A stretch of DNA of 64,000 nucleotides from Eleftheria terrae (GTDB lineage Bacteria; Pseudomonadota; Gammaproteobacteria; Burkholderiales; Burkholderiaceae_C), in the NCBI RefSeq assembly GCF_030419005.1, contig NZ_CP106951.1:4278001-4342000 (forward strand), in the 5' to 3' direction. Every line of letters starts with the position of its first letter. The stretch's first letter is position 1. Below the pieces are notes generated by a model. The model had not been told where the DNA came from. It ran no database searches and saw only the letters and a list, made by a program, of their open reading frames with translations. This document shows, piece after piece, positions 1 to 11,881 of this stretch. The position numbers and the translations under genes were made by a program.

Positions 1-598
1 AGACCTTGGAGCCGGCGACGATGGCCACCAGGGGGCGCTTGGGATTGTCGAGTGCCTTGGTGATGGCATCGATCTCGGCGGCCAGCAGCGGCCCGGCGCA
101 GGCGACCTTGGCAAATTGCGCGATGCCATAGGTGGACGCTTCGGCGCGGTGGGCGGTGCCGAAGGCATCGTGCACGAAGATGTCGCACAGCGCGGCCAGC
201 TTGCGGGCCAGTTCCTCGCTGTTCTTCTTCTCGCCCTTGTTCAGGCGCACGTTCTCCAGCAGCACCACCTGGCCCGGCTGCACCTGCACGCCGTCGACCC
301 AGTTGGACACCAGCGGCACCTCGCGGCCGAGCAGCTCGCCCAGGCGCTTGGCCACCGGGGCGAGCGAGTCCTCGGGCTTGAATTCGCCCTCGGTCGGGCG
401 GCCCAGGTGGGAGGTGACCATCACCGCGGCGCCGGCGTCCAGGGCCTGGCGGATGGCGGGGATGGAGGCGCGGATGCGGGTGTCCTCGGTGATGTTGCCG
501 GCGTCGTCCTGGGGCACGTTCAGGTCGGCGCGGATGAAGACGCGTTGGCCCTGGACCTTGCCCTGGCTGATCAGATCGGAAAAGCGCAGTACGTTCAT
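1..598 (-). CDS. pgk: phosphoglycerate kinase, N-terminal part (cut by window edge)
   Basis: Glycolytic and Calvin-cycle enzyme that transfers phosphate between 1,3-bisphosphoglycerate and ADP in the cytoplasm. About 199 N-terminal residues are visible. The protein opens [15 protein letters not shown], followed by the substrate-loop signature [13 protein letters not shown] and later [13 protein letters not shown] and [11 protein letters not shown]. The last visible residues, [13 protein letters not shown], are the typical end of the PGK N-domain. The ATG at 598 is the natural family start. The C-terminal nucleotide-binding domain lies before base 1. Identification is secure; only the missing half cannot be judged. 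Confidence 0.96.
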   Translation of the reverse strand, partial: MNVLRFSDLISQGKVQGQRVFIRADLNVPQDDAGNITEDTRIRASIPAIRQALDAGAAVMVTSHLGRPTEGEFKPEDSLAPVAKRLGELLGREVPLVSNWVDGVQVQPGQVVLLENVRLNKGEKKNSEELARKLAALCDIFVHDAFGTAHRAEASTYGIAQFAKVACAGPLLAAEIDAITKALDNPKRPLVAIVAGSKV

Positions 599-735
599 GC
601 TCGTTCTCTGTTTTCGATAAGGAAGACCGGCGCGGCCGGGGCAGGGCAGGCCCGCCTTCGTCCGCGAACAACAGAGGGATTGTGCCGCGCCCGGCCGGGA
701 CGTCCGGCTCCGAGTGGTTACGGCGGCCTCGCGCC

Positions 736-1065
736 TTACCAGCCGAGGCCGATGCGCAGCGGCAGGAAGACCGCCATGCCGACCAGGATGGTGCCCAGGA
801 TGCCGCGGCGCCAGAAGTAGTAGCCGGCCGCCGCCAGCGTGGCGGGCAGGCGGGCGTCCTGCAAGGTGGCGAGCAGGTGGCCCTGGGTCATCAGCACCTC
901 AGGCGCGATGACCGCGCCCAGCGCCGCCAGCGGCGCATAGCGCAGGCCGCGGCGCACCCAGCCGGGCAGCGGCAGGTCCTGCTCGGGGATCAGGAAGAAG
1001 GCGCGGGTGAGCACCGTGATGAAGGTCAGCCCGAGGATGGTGAGGATGGTCTCCCAGGTGCTCAT
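736..1065 (-). CDS. azlD: AzlD-type branched-chain amino acid export subunit
   Basis: Small (109 aa) inner-membrane partner of AzlC. AzlCD (BrnFE/YgaZH) pairs export branched-chain amino acids and some analogues. The sequence begins [24 protein letters not shown] and has about four hydrophobic segments, including [14 protein letters not shown] and [20 protein letters not shown], which fits the family size of about 100-110 aa. The ATG at 1065 overlaps the azlC stop by four bases (ATGA), so the two are almost certainly co-translated. An upstream in-frame extension would run inside azlC and is rejected. Substrate specificity cannot be read from the sequence. Confidence 0.9.
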   Translation of the reverse strand: MSTWETILTILGLTFITVLTRAFFLIPEQDLPLPGWVRRGLRYAPLAALGAVIAPEVLMTQGHLLATLQDARLPATLAAAGYYFWRRGILGTILVGMAVFLPLRIGLGW

Positions 1066-1814
1066 CGTGTCGACTCCTCGCGACGCGCGCGCGAGCGGCG
1101 GTGGGCCTGCTCGGCCGCCTCGATGGCCAGCCCCACTGCCACGGCGGCGGCGATCGCAACCAGGATGTTGAGCTTGAGCGGCAGCGCGTAGGCCGCGACC
1201 GCCGCAGCCGCGGCCGTGCCGCAGGCCAGCCAGGTGGCCTTGTCCTGCAGCATCGAGCAGGTGATGCCCAGCAGGGCCAGCACGCCGGCGAAGCCCAGGC
1301 CCCATTCGACCGGGATGACATTGGCCAGCGCAATGCCGGCCATCGACGAGCCCTGCCAGGCCACCCAGTTCATTGTCACGCCGCCCCAGAAGTAGGGCAG
1401 CTGCTCGGGCACCGGCCCGGCATCGGGGAAGCGCTTCATGAACATCACGTAGTTCAGGTCACCGCTGACATAGCCCACCAGGCAGCGCTGCCAGCGCGGC
1501 AGGTGGGCGAAGTAGGGCCGCCACATGGCGCTGAAGATGACGAAGCGCAGGTTGATGCACAGCGCGGTGGCCCAGACCACCCAGATGGGCGCGCCGGAGG
1601 CGATCAGCGGGATGGCGGTGAGCTGGGCGCTGCCGGCGAACACCAGCAGCGACATCAGCACCGCCAGGGGCACCGGCAGGTCGTTCTTGACCATGGCGAC
1701 GCCGGTCACCAGCCCCCAGGCAGCCACGCCCAGTGAGAGGTTGAGCATGTCGCGCGCGCCACGGCGGAATTCCGGGTGGCGGGCGATGGCGCGGGCGGGG
1801 GCGAGGGCGGACAT
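1062..1814 (-). CDS. azlC: AzlC family branched-chain amino acid permease
   Basis: Large subunit (250 aa) of the AzlCD exporter in the inner membrane. It carries the family hallmark FAGSAQ near residue 60, the segment INLRFVIFSAMWRPYF, and multiple hydrophobic helices through LGFAGVLALLGITCSML and LNILVAIAAAVAVGLAIEAA. It ends in a basic cytoplasmic tail ([14 protein letters not shown]). The gene precedes azlD with a 4-base overlap. Known members export leucine, isoleucine, valine and methionine; which of these this one handles is not visible. Confidence 0.92.
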   Translation of the reverse strand: MSALAPARAIARHPEFRRGARDMLNLSLGVAAWGLVTGVAMVKNDLPVPLAVLMSLLVFAGSAQLTAIPLIASGAPIWVVWATALCINLRFVIFSAMWRPYFAHLPRWQRCLVGYVSGDLNYVMFMKRFPDAGPVPEQLPYFWGGVTMNWVAWQGSSMAGIALANVIPVEWGLGFAGVLALLGITCSMLQDKATWLACGTAAAAAVAAYALPLKLNILVAIAAAVAVGLAIEAAEQAHRRSRARREESTR

Positions 1815-1899
1815 GCAAGCAGCGGTAAAACCACCATTCTCGCCGCCCCGGTTGAAAGCCCGCTGAGCGCGGGCGCCGGCCCTTGCGGTCGGCCGGGTC

Positions 1900-2493
1900 T
1901 CAGAAGCGCATGCCGATGCCGATGCCGAGCAGCAGCGGGTCGACCTTCAGGCGGCCCAGCTTGTCGCCGGCGGCGCTGACGTCGGTGCGGATCTGCACCT
2001 TCTTCAGGTCGAGGTTGAGGTAGAGGTTCTTGCTCAGCGCGTAGTCCACCCCCGCCTGCAGCGCCAGGCCGACGCTGTTCTTGTCGATGCTCACGCCCGC
2101 CGGCAGGTCGATGCTGGAGAAGCGGGTGTAGTTGATGCCGGCGCCCAGGTAGGGCTTGAAGCCGGCCGTCGCGTCGAAGTGGTACTGCAGCAGCAGCGTG
2201 GGCGGCAGGTGCTTGAGGCTGCCGATGCGGGTGTCGCCGGAGCGCACCGTGTGCTTCTGCGGATAGGTCAGGACCAGCTCGGCCGCCAGGTTGGGCGTGA
2301 AGAAGTAGGAGACGTCGAACTCGGGGATGACCTTGTCGTTGACGTTCAGGTCCAGTCCGGTGCTGTCTTTGTTGGCGCTGTCCAGGTTCACCGCGCGCAC
2401 ACGCAGCAACCAGGGCTGGTCTTCGGCCTGGACGGCAGGGGCGAGGGTGGCCAGGGCCAGGGCGACGACGCCGGTGAGGGTCTTGATCTTCAT
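1900..2493 (-). CDS. ompW: OmpW family outer-membrane protein
   Basis: An eight-stranded outer-membrane beta-barrel of 197 aa, the usual OmpW size. A Sec signal peptide (MKIKTLTGVVALALATLAPAVQA) ends at an AxA site, followed by alternating-residue strands such as PWLLRVRAVNLDSANKD, TLLLQYHFDATAGFKPYLGAGINYT and YLNLDLKKVQIRTDV. The chain ends with a C-terminal phenylalanine (GIGIGMRF), the assembly signal recognised by BamA. OmpW proteins are hydrophobic-compound channels often induced under stress or low oxygen. No regulator box was recognised upstream. It stands alone between azlCD and metF. Confidence 0.93.
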   Translation of the reverse strand: MKIKTLTGVVALALATLAPAVQAEDQPWLLRVRAVNLDSANKDSTGLDLNVNDKVIPEFDVSYFFTPNLAAELVLTYPQKHTVRSGDTRIGSLKHLPPTLLLQYHFDATAGFKPYLGAGINYTRFSSIDLPAGVSIDKNSVGLALQAGVDYALSKNLYLNLDLKKVQIRTDVSAAGDKLGRLKVDPLLLGIGIGMRF

Positions 2494-2626
2494 GTTGTGT
2501 CGAGAGAGCTTGCGGGGAACATTCCCGACACGTATTGCACGGCCCGGCGGCCGTGGCGGCCTTGCCCGAGGTCAAAGGCCGGCGGCGGTGGCTGCGGCGC
2601 CTCGCCGGCCCTTGAGACAGGTCAGG

Positions 2627-2661
2627 GCCTGAGGCAGCGGCGGCGCGCCCCTGCCTCAGGC
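2627..2661 (-). other. 11-bp perfect inverted repeat overlapping the metF stop codon
   Basis: GCCTGAGGCAG at 2627-2637 and CTGCCTCAGGC at 2651-2661 are perfectly complementary, with a 13-base loop. The metF stop codon (2656-2658) lies inside one arm. No T-run follows on the minus strand, so this is not a classical intrinsic terminator. It could be an mRNA 3'-end stabiliser or a Rho-linked stem-loop. Confidence 0.4.
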
Positions 2662-3504
2662 GGCCAGGCCGAGCCGGCGGCAGATCTCGGTGGTGGCGGT
2701 GGCCTGGTTCATCGTGTAGAAGTGGAAGCCGGGGGCGCCTTCGCGCCGCAGGCGGTCGCACAGCTGGGTCACCACGTCGAGGCCGAAGGCCTGGATCGAG
2801 TCCCGGTCGTCACCGAAGGCCTGCAGCCGGCTGCGGATCCAGCGCGGGATCTCGGCGCCGCAGGTGTCGGAGAAGCGCATCAGCTGGGTCGAGTTGGTGA
2901 TGGGCATGATGCCGGCGATGACCGGAATGTCCAGCCCCATGCGCCGCACGTCGTCGACGAAGCGGAAGTAGGCGTCCGCGTTGTAGAAGTACTGCGTGAT
3001 GGCCACATCGGCCCCGGCCCGTACCTTGGTGGCGAAGGCCTGCAGGTCGGCTTCCGGCGAGCGGGCCTGCGGATGGGTCTCGGGATAGGCGGCCACCTCG
3101 ATGTGGAAGTGGTCGCCGGTCTCGGCTCGGATGAAGGCGACCAGGTCGCTGGCATGGCGGAACTCGCCGAATCCGCCGTAGCCGGAGGGCAGGTCGCCGC
3201 GCAGCGCGACCAGGCGGCGGATTCCGTCCTGGCGGAACTGCTGCAGCTTCTCGCGGATGCTGTCCTGGGACGCGCCGATGCACGAGAAGTGCGGCGCGGC
3301 GTCATGGCCCTCGGCCAGGATGGCACGCACCGCCTGCAAGGTGCCGTCCTGCGTCGAGCCGCCGGCGCCGTAGGTCACCGAGCAATAAGCTGGCTGCAGC
3401 GCATAGAGCTTCTGGCGCACGGCGGCCAGCTTGTCGACCCCGTCGGGCGTCTTGGGCGGGAAGAATTCGAGGCTGACCGGCAAGCGGTGCGGGGATGGAG
3501 TCAT
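2656..3504 (-). CDS. metF: 5,10-methylenetetrahydrofolate reductase
   Basis: Flavoenzyme (282 aa) that reduces 5,10-methylene-THF to 5-methyl-THF, the methyl donor for methionine synthesis. Family features seen: the N-terminal VSLEFFPPKTPDGVDKL, YCSVTYGAGGST, the TIM-barrel folate/FAD segments ALRGDLPSGYGGFGEF and ADVAITQYFYNADAYFRFVDD, and PVIAGIMPITNSTQL. The start ATG at 3504 overlaps the tlyA stop by four bases. The gene is the last of ahcY-tlyA-metF, so expression probably follows the SAH riboswitch upstream of ahcY. This links methyl-group supply to S-adenosylhomocysteine level. Confidence 0.97.
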   Translation of the reverse strand: MTPSPHRLPVSLEFFPPKTPDGVDKLAAVRQKLYALQPAYCSVTYGAGGSTQDGTLQAVRAILAEGHDAAPHFSCIGASQDSIREKLQQFRQDGIRRLVALRGDLPSGYGGFGEFRHASDLVAFIRAETGDHFHIEVAAYPETHPQARSPEADLQAFATKVRAGADVAITQYFYNADAYFRFVDDVRRMGLDIPVIAGIMPITNSTQLMRFSDTCGAEIPRWIRSRLQAFGDDRDSIQAFGLDVVTQLCDRLRREGAPGFHFYTMNQATATTEICRRLGLAA

Positions 3505-4283
3505 CGTGGTTCCTCTGGCGCCGGGGCGGCGCCAAGGGCCGCCCAGACGAAAAATTCGCGGTTGCCGTCGCCGCCGGTGATGGGGCTGTCGAAATAGTCG
3601 TGCACCTGCCAGCCGAGCGCCGCGCAGCCTTCGCGCACGCGGGCCTCCAGCAGCGGGTACTGGCTCGCGTCCTTCACCAGGCCGCCCTTGCCGACATGGG
3701 CGGGCCCGACCTCGAACTGCGGCTTCACCAGCAGCAGCGCGTCGCCGCCGGGCGCCAGCCAGCCGGCCAGCGAGGGCAGCACGCGGGTCAGGGGGATGAA
3801 GGAAAGGTCAGCCACCACCAGGCCGAAGCGCTGGCCGTGGCATTCGGTGGCGAAGCGCGAGCCGCTCCAGTCGCGGGCGTTGACACCCTCGAAGGCCAAC
3901 ACGCGGGCGTCGGCCTGCAGCCGCGGATGCAGCTGGCCGTGGCCGACGTCCACGCCCACCACGCGGGCGGCGCCGCGCTGCAGCAGCACGTCGGTGAAGC
4001 CGCCGGTGCTCTGGCCGACGTCGAGGCAGTCGCGGCCGCGCACGTCCAGGCCGGTGTGGGCGAGCGCGCCGTCCAGCTTGAGGCCGCCGCGCGAGACGAA
4101 GCGCAGCTCGGCGTCGTCGAGCAACTGCAGCGCGCTGCCCTCGGGCAGCTCTTCGCCGGCCTTGCGCACCACGGCCCAGCCGCGCGGGCCCTGCCACTGC
4201 ACGGCCGCGCGCTCGATCAGGCGCTGGGCCGCCGAGCGGCTCGGTGCCAGGCCCTGGCTCACCAGCAACTGGTCGGCGCGCAT
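3501..4283 (-). CDS. tlyA: TlyA family S4-domain RNA methyltransferase
   Basis: A 260-aa protein with an N-terminal S4 RNA-binding domain (MRADQLLVSQGLAPSRSAAQRLIE) and a C-terminal FtsJ-like Rossmann methyltransferase (CLDVGQSTGGFTDVLLQRGA, then VGVDVGHGQL, LVVADLSFIPL and LLVKPQFEVG). Characterised TlyA enzymes 2'-O-methylate rRNA cytidines; the old name hemolysin A is misleading. It sits 19 bases after ahcY and overlaps metF by four bases. Being SAM-dependent, it is a logical passenger in an operon that removes the product inhibitor SAH. The exact rRNA target in this organism is not known from sequence. Confidence 0.92.
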   Translation of the reverse strand: MRADQLLVSQGLAPSRSAAQRLIERAAVQWQGPRGWAVVRKAGEELPEGSALQLLDDAELRFVSRGGLKLDGALAHTGLDVRGRDCLDVGQSTGGFTDVLLQRGAARVVGVDVGHGQLHPRLQADARVLAFEGVNARDWSGSRFATECHGQRFGLVVADLSFIPLTRVLPSLAGWLAPGGDALLLVKPQFEVGPAHVGKGGLVKDASQYPLLEARVREGCAALGWQVHDYFDSPITGGDGNREFFVWAALGAAPAPEEPR

Positions 4284-4302
4284 CGTGGCAGGCCCGTGGC
4301 GA

Positions 4303-5748
<1,446 letters not shown>

Positions 5749-5820
5749 TCGTTTCTCCAAGAGGAAAAACCGCTGTGCACTGGGGGCTGGAGGGTCGAGC
5801 TCACCCGGCAGGACACATGC

Positions 5821-5925
5821 GGGTGAGCGCGGTTGCAAATGAAGTTCCGAGCCTGGGGCCGGATGCTGGCGGCGCGCTGGCGGGGGCCAGGGCGGCAGCG
5901 GGGCCTTGCAACGCTCCTCGGAAGG
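5821..5925 (-). promoter_or_regulatory. SAH riboswitch controlling ahcY-tlyA-metF
   Basis: In the 5' leader of ahcY the minus strand reads CCGAGGAGCGTTGCAA, then about 50 bases later CCCAGGCTCGGAA, then ACCGCGCTCACCC. This matches the known SAH riboswitch aptamer, whose core is GAGGAGCG-UUGCAA ... CAGGCUCG ... CGCUC. P1 is perfect: 5917-5923 pairs with 5845-5851. The GAGCG/CGCTC pairing of the family is present (5912-5916 with 5825-5829). A TACAAT -10 hexamer at 5931-5936 would start the RNA right at the aptamer. Downstream, GGGTGAGC (5799-5806) can pair with GCTCACCC (5821-5828), which contains one aptamer strand, so it is a plausible switching hairpin. SAH riboswitches are known to turn expression on when SAH accumulates. 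Confidence 0.93.
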
Positions 5926-6105
5926 CTGCAATTGTAGACAGCCGGCGGCCGCTTGTGGGGCGTTTCGGTGCCATTCGCGTTTTTCGGCCCGCAAAACCGG
6001 TAGGATTCCGCTTCGCGCCACCCCGGCGCCGTCGGCCTGCCGCCGTTTGAAGAGCCCCAGTGAGCCAGCGCTCACCCCTCGCGGGCTCGTCTGGAGTACT
6101 TGTTC

Positions 6106-7707
<1,602 letters not shown>

Positions 7708-7714
7708 GGCGCGC

Positions 7715-8494
7715 ATGCGGCCGCTGGCCGACTGGCCGCCCGGCGAGCGCCGGGCGCTGCGGGGCGTCTTCACCGACATCGACGACACGCTGACCTGCGA
7801 CGGCGCCATCGAGCCCGAGGCGCTGCAGGCCCTGCATGCCCTGCGCGAGGGCGGCCTGGTGGTGATCGCGGTCACCGGCCGGCCGATGGGCTGGTCGCTG
7901 CCCTTTGCCAGCCGCTGGCCGGTGGCGGCCATCGTGCCCGAGAACGGCGCGCTGGCCCTGCTGCCCGACGGGCGGCAGTGGTTCGTGCAGGACGCGGCGA
8001 CCCGCGCCCGCAACGCCCGGCGCCTGGCCGACGTGGCGGCGCGGGTGCTGGCCGAGGTGCCGGGCGCCGCGCTGGCGCAGGACAGTGCGGGCCGCCTGAC
8101 CGACATCGCCATCGACCATGGCGAGTTCGCCTGCCTGCCGCCAGAGCGCATCGAGCAGGTGGTGGCGCTGATGCGCTCCGAGGGGCTCACCGCGACGGTC
8201 AGCTCCATCCATGTCAACGGCTGGATCGGCAGCCACAGCAAGTGGACCGGCGCGGTCTGGATTGCTCGGGAATTGCTCGGCGTTGACCTCTTTGCCGAAC
8301 TCGACCGCTGGGCTTACGTCGGCGACTCCACCAACGACCAGGTGATGTTCGAACGCTTCCGCCACAGCGTGGGCGTGGCCAACATCGCGCGCTTCGTGCC
8401 CCGGCTGGCACACCTGCCACGCTATGTGACCCGGGCGGAGCGCGGCCGCGGTTTTGCCGAGCTGGCGCGGGCGCTGATCGCGGCGCGGGCATGA
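7715..8494 (+). CDS. HAD superfamily (IIB, Cof-like) hydrolase
   Basis: A 259-aa cytoplasmic phosphatase-type protein. All four HAD motifs are visible: motif [12 protein letters not shown] (nucleophile Asp plus acid/base Asp), motif [10 protein letters not shown], the motif III lysine in [10 protein letters not shown], and motif [15 protein letters not shown]. The cap segment between motifs II and III fits subclass IIB, which includes sugar-phosphate phosphatases and Cof proteins. It follows prfC by seven bases and is probably co-transcribed. The substrate is not inferable; a phosphosugar is the family norm. Confidence 0.85.
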   Translation: MRPLADWPPGERRALRGVFTDIDDTLTCDGAIEPEALQALHALREGGLVVIAVTGRPMGWSLPFASRWPVAAIVPENGALALLPDGRQWFVQDAATRARNARRLADVAARVLAEVPGAALAQDSAGRLTDIAIDHGEFACLPPERIEQVVALMRSEGLTATVSSIHVNGWIGSHSKWTGAVWIARELLGVDLFAELDRWAYVGDSTNDQVMFERFRHSVGVANIARFVPRLAHLPRYVTRAERGRGFAELARALIAARA

Positions 8495-8526
8495 AAAAGC
8501 CGCCCGGGCCGGGTGGCCGGGGCGGC
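8494..8526 (-). terminator. intrinsic terminator of metK
   Basis: Perfect hairpin: GCCGCCC (8499-8505) with GGGCGGC (8520-8526), extended by GGCC/GGCC around a four-base loop. Read on the minus strand, the stem is followed by TTTTT (8498-8494). It lies about 56 bases after the metK stop and abuts the stop codon of the convergent HAD gene. Confidence 0.8.
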
Positions 8527-8581
8527 GTCCTGGTGCCTGGAAGGCGGGGCCGGGCCTGCCATGCGGCAGGCTGCGCACGCC

Positions 8582-9760
8582 TTACAGGCCGGCGGCGGCG
8601 CGCAGGGCGGCTGCCTTGTCGGTGGCTTCCCAGCTGAACTCGGGCTCTTCGCGGCCGAAGTGGCCGTAGGCGGCCGTCTTGGAATAGATCGGGCGCAGCA
8701 GGTTCAGCATCTGGATGATGCCCTTGGGCCGCAGGTCGAAGTGCTCACGCACCAGGGCCGCGATCTTGTCATCGGGGATCTTGCCGGTGCCTTCGGTGTA
8801 GACCGTGATGTTCATCGGCTGGGCCACGCCGATGGCATAGGCCACCTGGATCTGGCACTGCCGCGCCAGGCCGGCCGCGACGATGTTCTTGGCCACGTAG
8901 CGGGCGGCATAGGCGGCCGAGCGGTCGACCTTGGACGGGTCCTTGCCCGAGAACGCACCGCCGCCGTGCGGGCAGGCGCCGCCGTAGGTGTCGACGATGA
9001 TCTTGCGGCCGGTCAGGCCGCAGTCGCCCTGCGGGCCGCCGATCACGAAACGCCCGGTCGGGTTGACCAGGTAGCGGGTTTCCTTCAGCCACTCGGCCGG
9101 CAGCACCGGCTTGATGATCTCTTCGATGACGCCTTCGATGAACTCGGGCTTCATCTTGGTGCCGTCGCTCATCTCCGGCGAATGCTGGCTGGACAGCACC
9201 ACCGTGTCGATGCTGTGCGGGCGACCGTCGACGTAGCGCATCGTGACCTGGCTCTTGGCGTCCGGGCGCAGCCAGGGCAGGCGGCCGTCCTTGCGCAGCT
9301 GCGCCTGGCGCTCGACCAGGCGGTGGGCGTAGTAGATCGGCGCGGGCATCAGCTCGGGCGTTTCGTCGCAGGCGTAGCCGAACATCAGGCCCTGGTCGCC
9401 GGCGCCCATGTTGAGGTGGTCGTCGGAGGCGTGGTCCACGCCCTGGGCGATGTCGTTGCTCTGCTTGTCGTAGGCCACCAGCACCGCGCAGCCCTTGTAG
9501 TCGATGCCGTACTCGGTGTTGTCGTAGCCGATGCGCTTGATGGTGTCGCGTGCGACCTGGATGTAGTCGACATGCGCGTTGGTGGTGATTTCGCCGGCCA
9601 GCACCACCAGGCCGGTGTTGCACAGGGTCTCGGCCGCCACGCGGGAGCGCGGGTCCTGCTCGAAGATCGCGTCTAGGATGGCGTCCGAGATCTGGTCGGC
9701 CACCTTGTCCGGATGACCCTCGGACACGGATTCAGAAGTGAAGAGAAAATCGTTCGCCAC
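8582..9760 (-). CDS. metK: S-adenosylmethionine synthetase
   Basis: Makes S-adenosylmethionine from methionine and ATP. The 392-aa protein has the expected [19 protein letters not shown], the hexapeptide-type signature [12 protein letters not shown], the P-loop-like [19 protein letters not shown] and [12 protein letters not shown] near the C-terminus. The ATG at 9760 gives the canonical start. It ends in a strong intrinsic terminator. With ahcY, tlyA and metF only a few kilobases away, the window holds most of the activated-methyl cycle. No known SAM riboswitch class was recognised in its leader. Confidence 0.98.
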   Translation of the reverse strand: MANDFLFTSESVSEGHPDKVADQISDAILDAIFEQDPRSRVAAETLCNTGLVVLAGEITTNAHVDYIQVARDTIKRIGYDNTEYGIDYKGCAVLVAYDKQSNDIAQGVDHASDDHLNMGAGDQGLMFGYACDETPELMPAPIYYAHRLVERQAQLRKDGRLPWLRPDAKSQVTMRYVDGRPHSIDTVVLSSQHSPEMSDGTKMKPEFIEGVIEEIIKPVLPAEWLKETRYLVNPTGRFVIGGPQGDCGLTGRKIIVDTYGGACPHGGGAFSGKDPSKVDRSAAYAARYVAKNIVAAGLARQCQIQVAYAIGVAQPMNITVYTEGTGKIPDDKIAALVREHFDLRPKGIIQMLNLLRPIYSKTAAYGHFGREEPEFSWEATDKAAALRAAAGL

Positions 9761-9856
9761 GGTGTGACTCCAATAAGTTGACCCTGGGACGCGTTGCCGG
9801 CACAGGTGTTTGGAGGTGCGGCGAACGCTTTAGCGGTACTTGTTGGACCAATGTCC

Positions 9857-9870
9857 AGCGAGGCCTCGCT
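9857..9870. promoter_or_regulatory. 14-bp palindrome in the metK/lpx divergent intergenic region
   Basis: AGCGAGGCCTCGCT is a perfect palindrome about 97 bases upstream of metK. Next to it, TGGAC-CAAT-GTCCA (9844-9857) forms a small hairpin. The 175-base divergent region holds no other recognisable element. A repressor operator is possible but unproven, since GC-rich palindromes also arise by chance. Confidence 0.3.
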
Positions 9871-9935
9871 ATCCTTGGACCCCGCGCCGCCCCGCAAGTT
9901 GTTCTTTAAACCGGCGACCGCGCGATTATAGAAAC

Positions 9936-10814
9936 ATGCTCACTCTCTTTCGCTTGCTTTCTCGGTGCCCCCTGAGGGTTTTGCACGTCTTTGGCTCCAT
10001 TCTTGGCTGGCTGACCTGGTGGGGCTCGCCGACCTACCGTCGCCGTTTCCGCGAAAACGTCACGCAGGCCGGCCTGCCGTGGGCCCGGGTGCGTCCGGCG
10101 ATCGCGGCGGCGGGGCAGATGGTGATGGAGCTGCCCTGGCTGTGGATGCGTCCGGCCGACCGGCCGTTCGGCGACCGGGTGACATGGACCCGCAGCGAAT
10201 TGATCCATGAGGCCTACGCCGCCGGCCGCGGCGTGATCTTCCTCACGCCGCACCTCGGCAGCTTCGAGGTGACGGCGCAGTCGTATGCCGAGCTGTTCGG
10301 GCCGCGGCACGGCCCGTTGACGGTGTTGTACCGGCCGGCCCGCAAGGCGGCCATCCGTCCCATCGTCGATGGCGGGCGCCAGCGCCCCGGACTGGCCACG
10401 GCGCCGGCGACGCTGGCCGGCGTGCGGCAGATGATCCGTGCGCTGCGCCAGGGGCAGGCAGTGGGCCTGCTGCCGGACCAGGTGCCACCGGAAGGGCTGG
10501 GCGTGTGGGCGCCGTTCTTCGGCCGCCCGGCCTACACCATGACGCTGGCTGCCCGGCTGGCTCAGCAGACCGGCGCCCGGGTGCTGCTGACCTGGGGCGA
10601 GCGACTGCCGCGTGGACGGGGCTACCTGGTGCATGTGAGCGCATTGGACGAGCCGCTGCCGGAAGCGGGCGAGGATCAAGCACAATCGGCCGCCGCCCAG
10701 ATCAACCAAGCGATGGAACGACTCATCCTCCAGTGCCCCCAGCAGTACCTCTGGGGCTATCACCGCTACAAGGAGCCGCGCCAGGACCCGCAGTTCCAGG
10801 CGGGGGCCCGCTGA
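9936..10814 (+). CDS. LpxL/HtrB-like lysophospholipid acyltransferase
   Basis: Predicted inner-membrane acyltransferase (292 aa) of the lipid A late acyltransferase family. Seen: an N-terminal hydrophobic segment (VLHVFGSILGWLTWW), the catalytic-type motif TPHLGSFE (H-x4-E rather than the commoner H-x4-D), LLPDQVPPEGLGVWAPFFG and the C-terminal QYLWGYHRYKEP. The ATG at 9936 has no clear ribosome site, but GATTATAGA lies immediately upstream, so the message may have almost no leader. A second family member follows two bases after its stop. Acyl donor and order of action on lipid A are not inferable. Confidence 0.85.
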   Translation: MLTLFRLLSRCPLRVLHVFGSILGWLTWWGSPTYRRRFRENVTQAGLPWARVRPAIAAAGQMVMELPWLWMRPADRPFGDRVTWTRSELIHEAYAAGRGVIFLTPHLGSFEVTAQSYAELFGPRHGPLTVLYRPARKAAIRPIVDGGRQRPGLATAPATLAGVRQMIRALRQGQAVGLLPDQVPPEGLGVWAPFFGRPAYTMTLAARLAQQTGARVLLTWGERLPRGRGYLVHVSALDEPLPEAGEDQAQSAAAQINQAMERLILQCPQQYLWGYHRYKEPRQDPQFQAGAR

Positions 10815-10816
10815 GC

Positions 10817-11692
10817 ATGGGCGCACGACTGCTGATCGGCCTGCTGTGGCTGTTGCATTGGCTGCCGCTGCCCTGGCTCGCGGCGCTGGGGCGGGGGCTG
10901 GGGCGGCTGTTGTACCGGCTGGCCGGGTCGCGGCGGCGCATCGCGCTGCGCAACATCGAGCTGTGCCTGCCTGCGCTCGGCCCCGCCGAGCGCGAGGCGC
11001 TGGCGCGTGACCACTTCCAGTGGCTGGCCCGCAGCATCCTGGAGCGCTCGCTGCTCTGGTATGCGAGCGAAGCGCGGCTGCGCCGGCTCATCCACGTGGA
11101 AGGCGACGTCGGCCTGGCCGACCGCAGCGAGCGCCCGGTGATGTGGCTGGTGCCGCACTTCATGGGGCTGGACGTGGCGGGCGCCGCGGTGCAACTCTAT
11201 GGCCAGAAGACCGCGGCTTCCATCTACCAGGCGCAGAGCAACAAGGTTTTTGACGCCGCCATCCGCAAGGGGCGGCTGCGCTTCGGCCGTTCGCAGATCT
11301 TCTCGCGGCAGGAGTCGGCCAAGCCGCTGATGCGCTGCATCAAGCAGGGCTCGCCCTTCTTCAACCTGCCGGACATGGACTTCGGCCGCCAGGACGCCGC
11401 CTTCGTGCCCTTCTTCGGCGTGCCGGCCGCCACGCTGCTGGCGCCGTCGCGCATGGCGCGTGCGCTGAACATGGTGGTGCAGCCGGTGGTGGCCGAGATC
11501 CTGCCTGGCGGCCAGGGCTATCGCGTGCGCTTCCTGCCGCCCTGGAGCCACTTCCCGACCGACCAGCCCGAGGCCGACGCCTTGGCGATGAACCGCTGGA
11601 TCGAGTCCGAGATCCGGCAGAACCCGGCGCAATACCTCTGGGTGCACAAGCGCTTCAAGACGCGGCCGGACGGGGAGCCGAAGCTGTATTGA
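10817..11692 (+). CDS. lpxL: lipid A biosynthesis lauroyl-type acyltransferase
   Basis: Second late acyltransferase (291 aa) placed directly after the first. It has a membrane anchor (LLIGLLWLLHWLPLPWL), arginine-rich NIELCLPALGPAEREALAR, the classical H-x4-D motif in VPHFMGLD, NLPDMDFGRQDAAFVPFFG and the C-terminal QYLWVHKRFKTRP. These features match LpxL/LpxM more closely than the preceding paralogue does. It probably adds a secondary acyl chain to Kdo2-lipid A at the inner-membrane inner face. Tandem lpx paralogues between metK and dapF are a recurrent betaproteobacterial arrangement. Lauroyl versus myristoyl specificity cannot be told. Confidence 0.9.
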   Translation: MGARLLIGLLWLLHWLPLPWLAALGRGLGRLLYRLAGSRRRIALRNIELCLPALGPAEREALARDHFQWLARSILERSLLWYASEARLRRLIHVEGDVGLADRSERPVMWLVPHFMGLDVAGAAVQLYGQKTAASIYQAQSNKVFDAAIRKGRLRFGRSQIFSRQESAKPLMRCIKQGSPFFNLPDMDFGRQDAAFVPFFGVPAATLLAPSRMARALNMVVQPVVAEILPGGQGYRVRFLPPWSHFPTDQPEADALAMNRWIESEIRQNPAQYLWVHKRFKTRPDGEPKLY

Positions 11693-11881
11693 GCGCCCGG
11701 CCGGGCGTCTGGCAGCGGGCAGTGCATCCACCGCGACGCGCACGCGGCGCCGCGGCGCCCGGCATGCGGGCAGGCAGGCACGCCTCTGGCAGGGCAGGGG
11801 CGGGGCTGCTCCGCGCTCTCCGCCCTCCTTCGGCCGCCCTGAGTCGTCTCTGCTCGCCAGCCGGCGGATAATCGCCCCCTT

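Noticed and set aside
9761..9935. A SAM riboswitch upstream of metK
   Set aside because: The leader has palindromes but none of the conserved cores of the SAM riboswitch classes I know.
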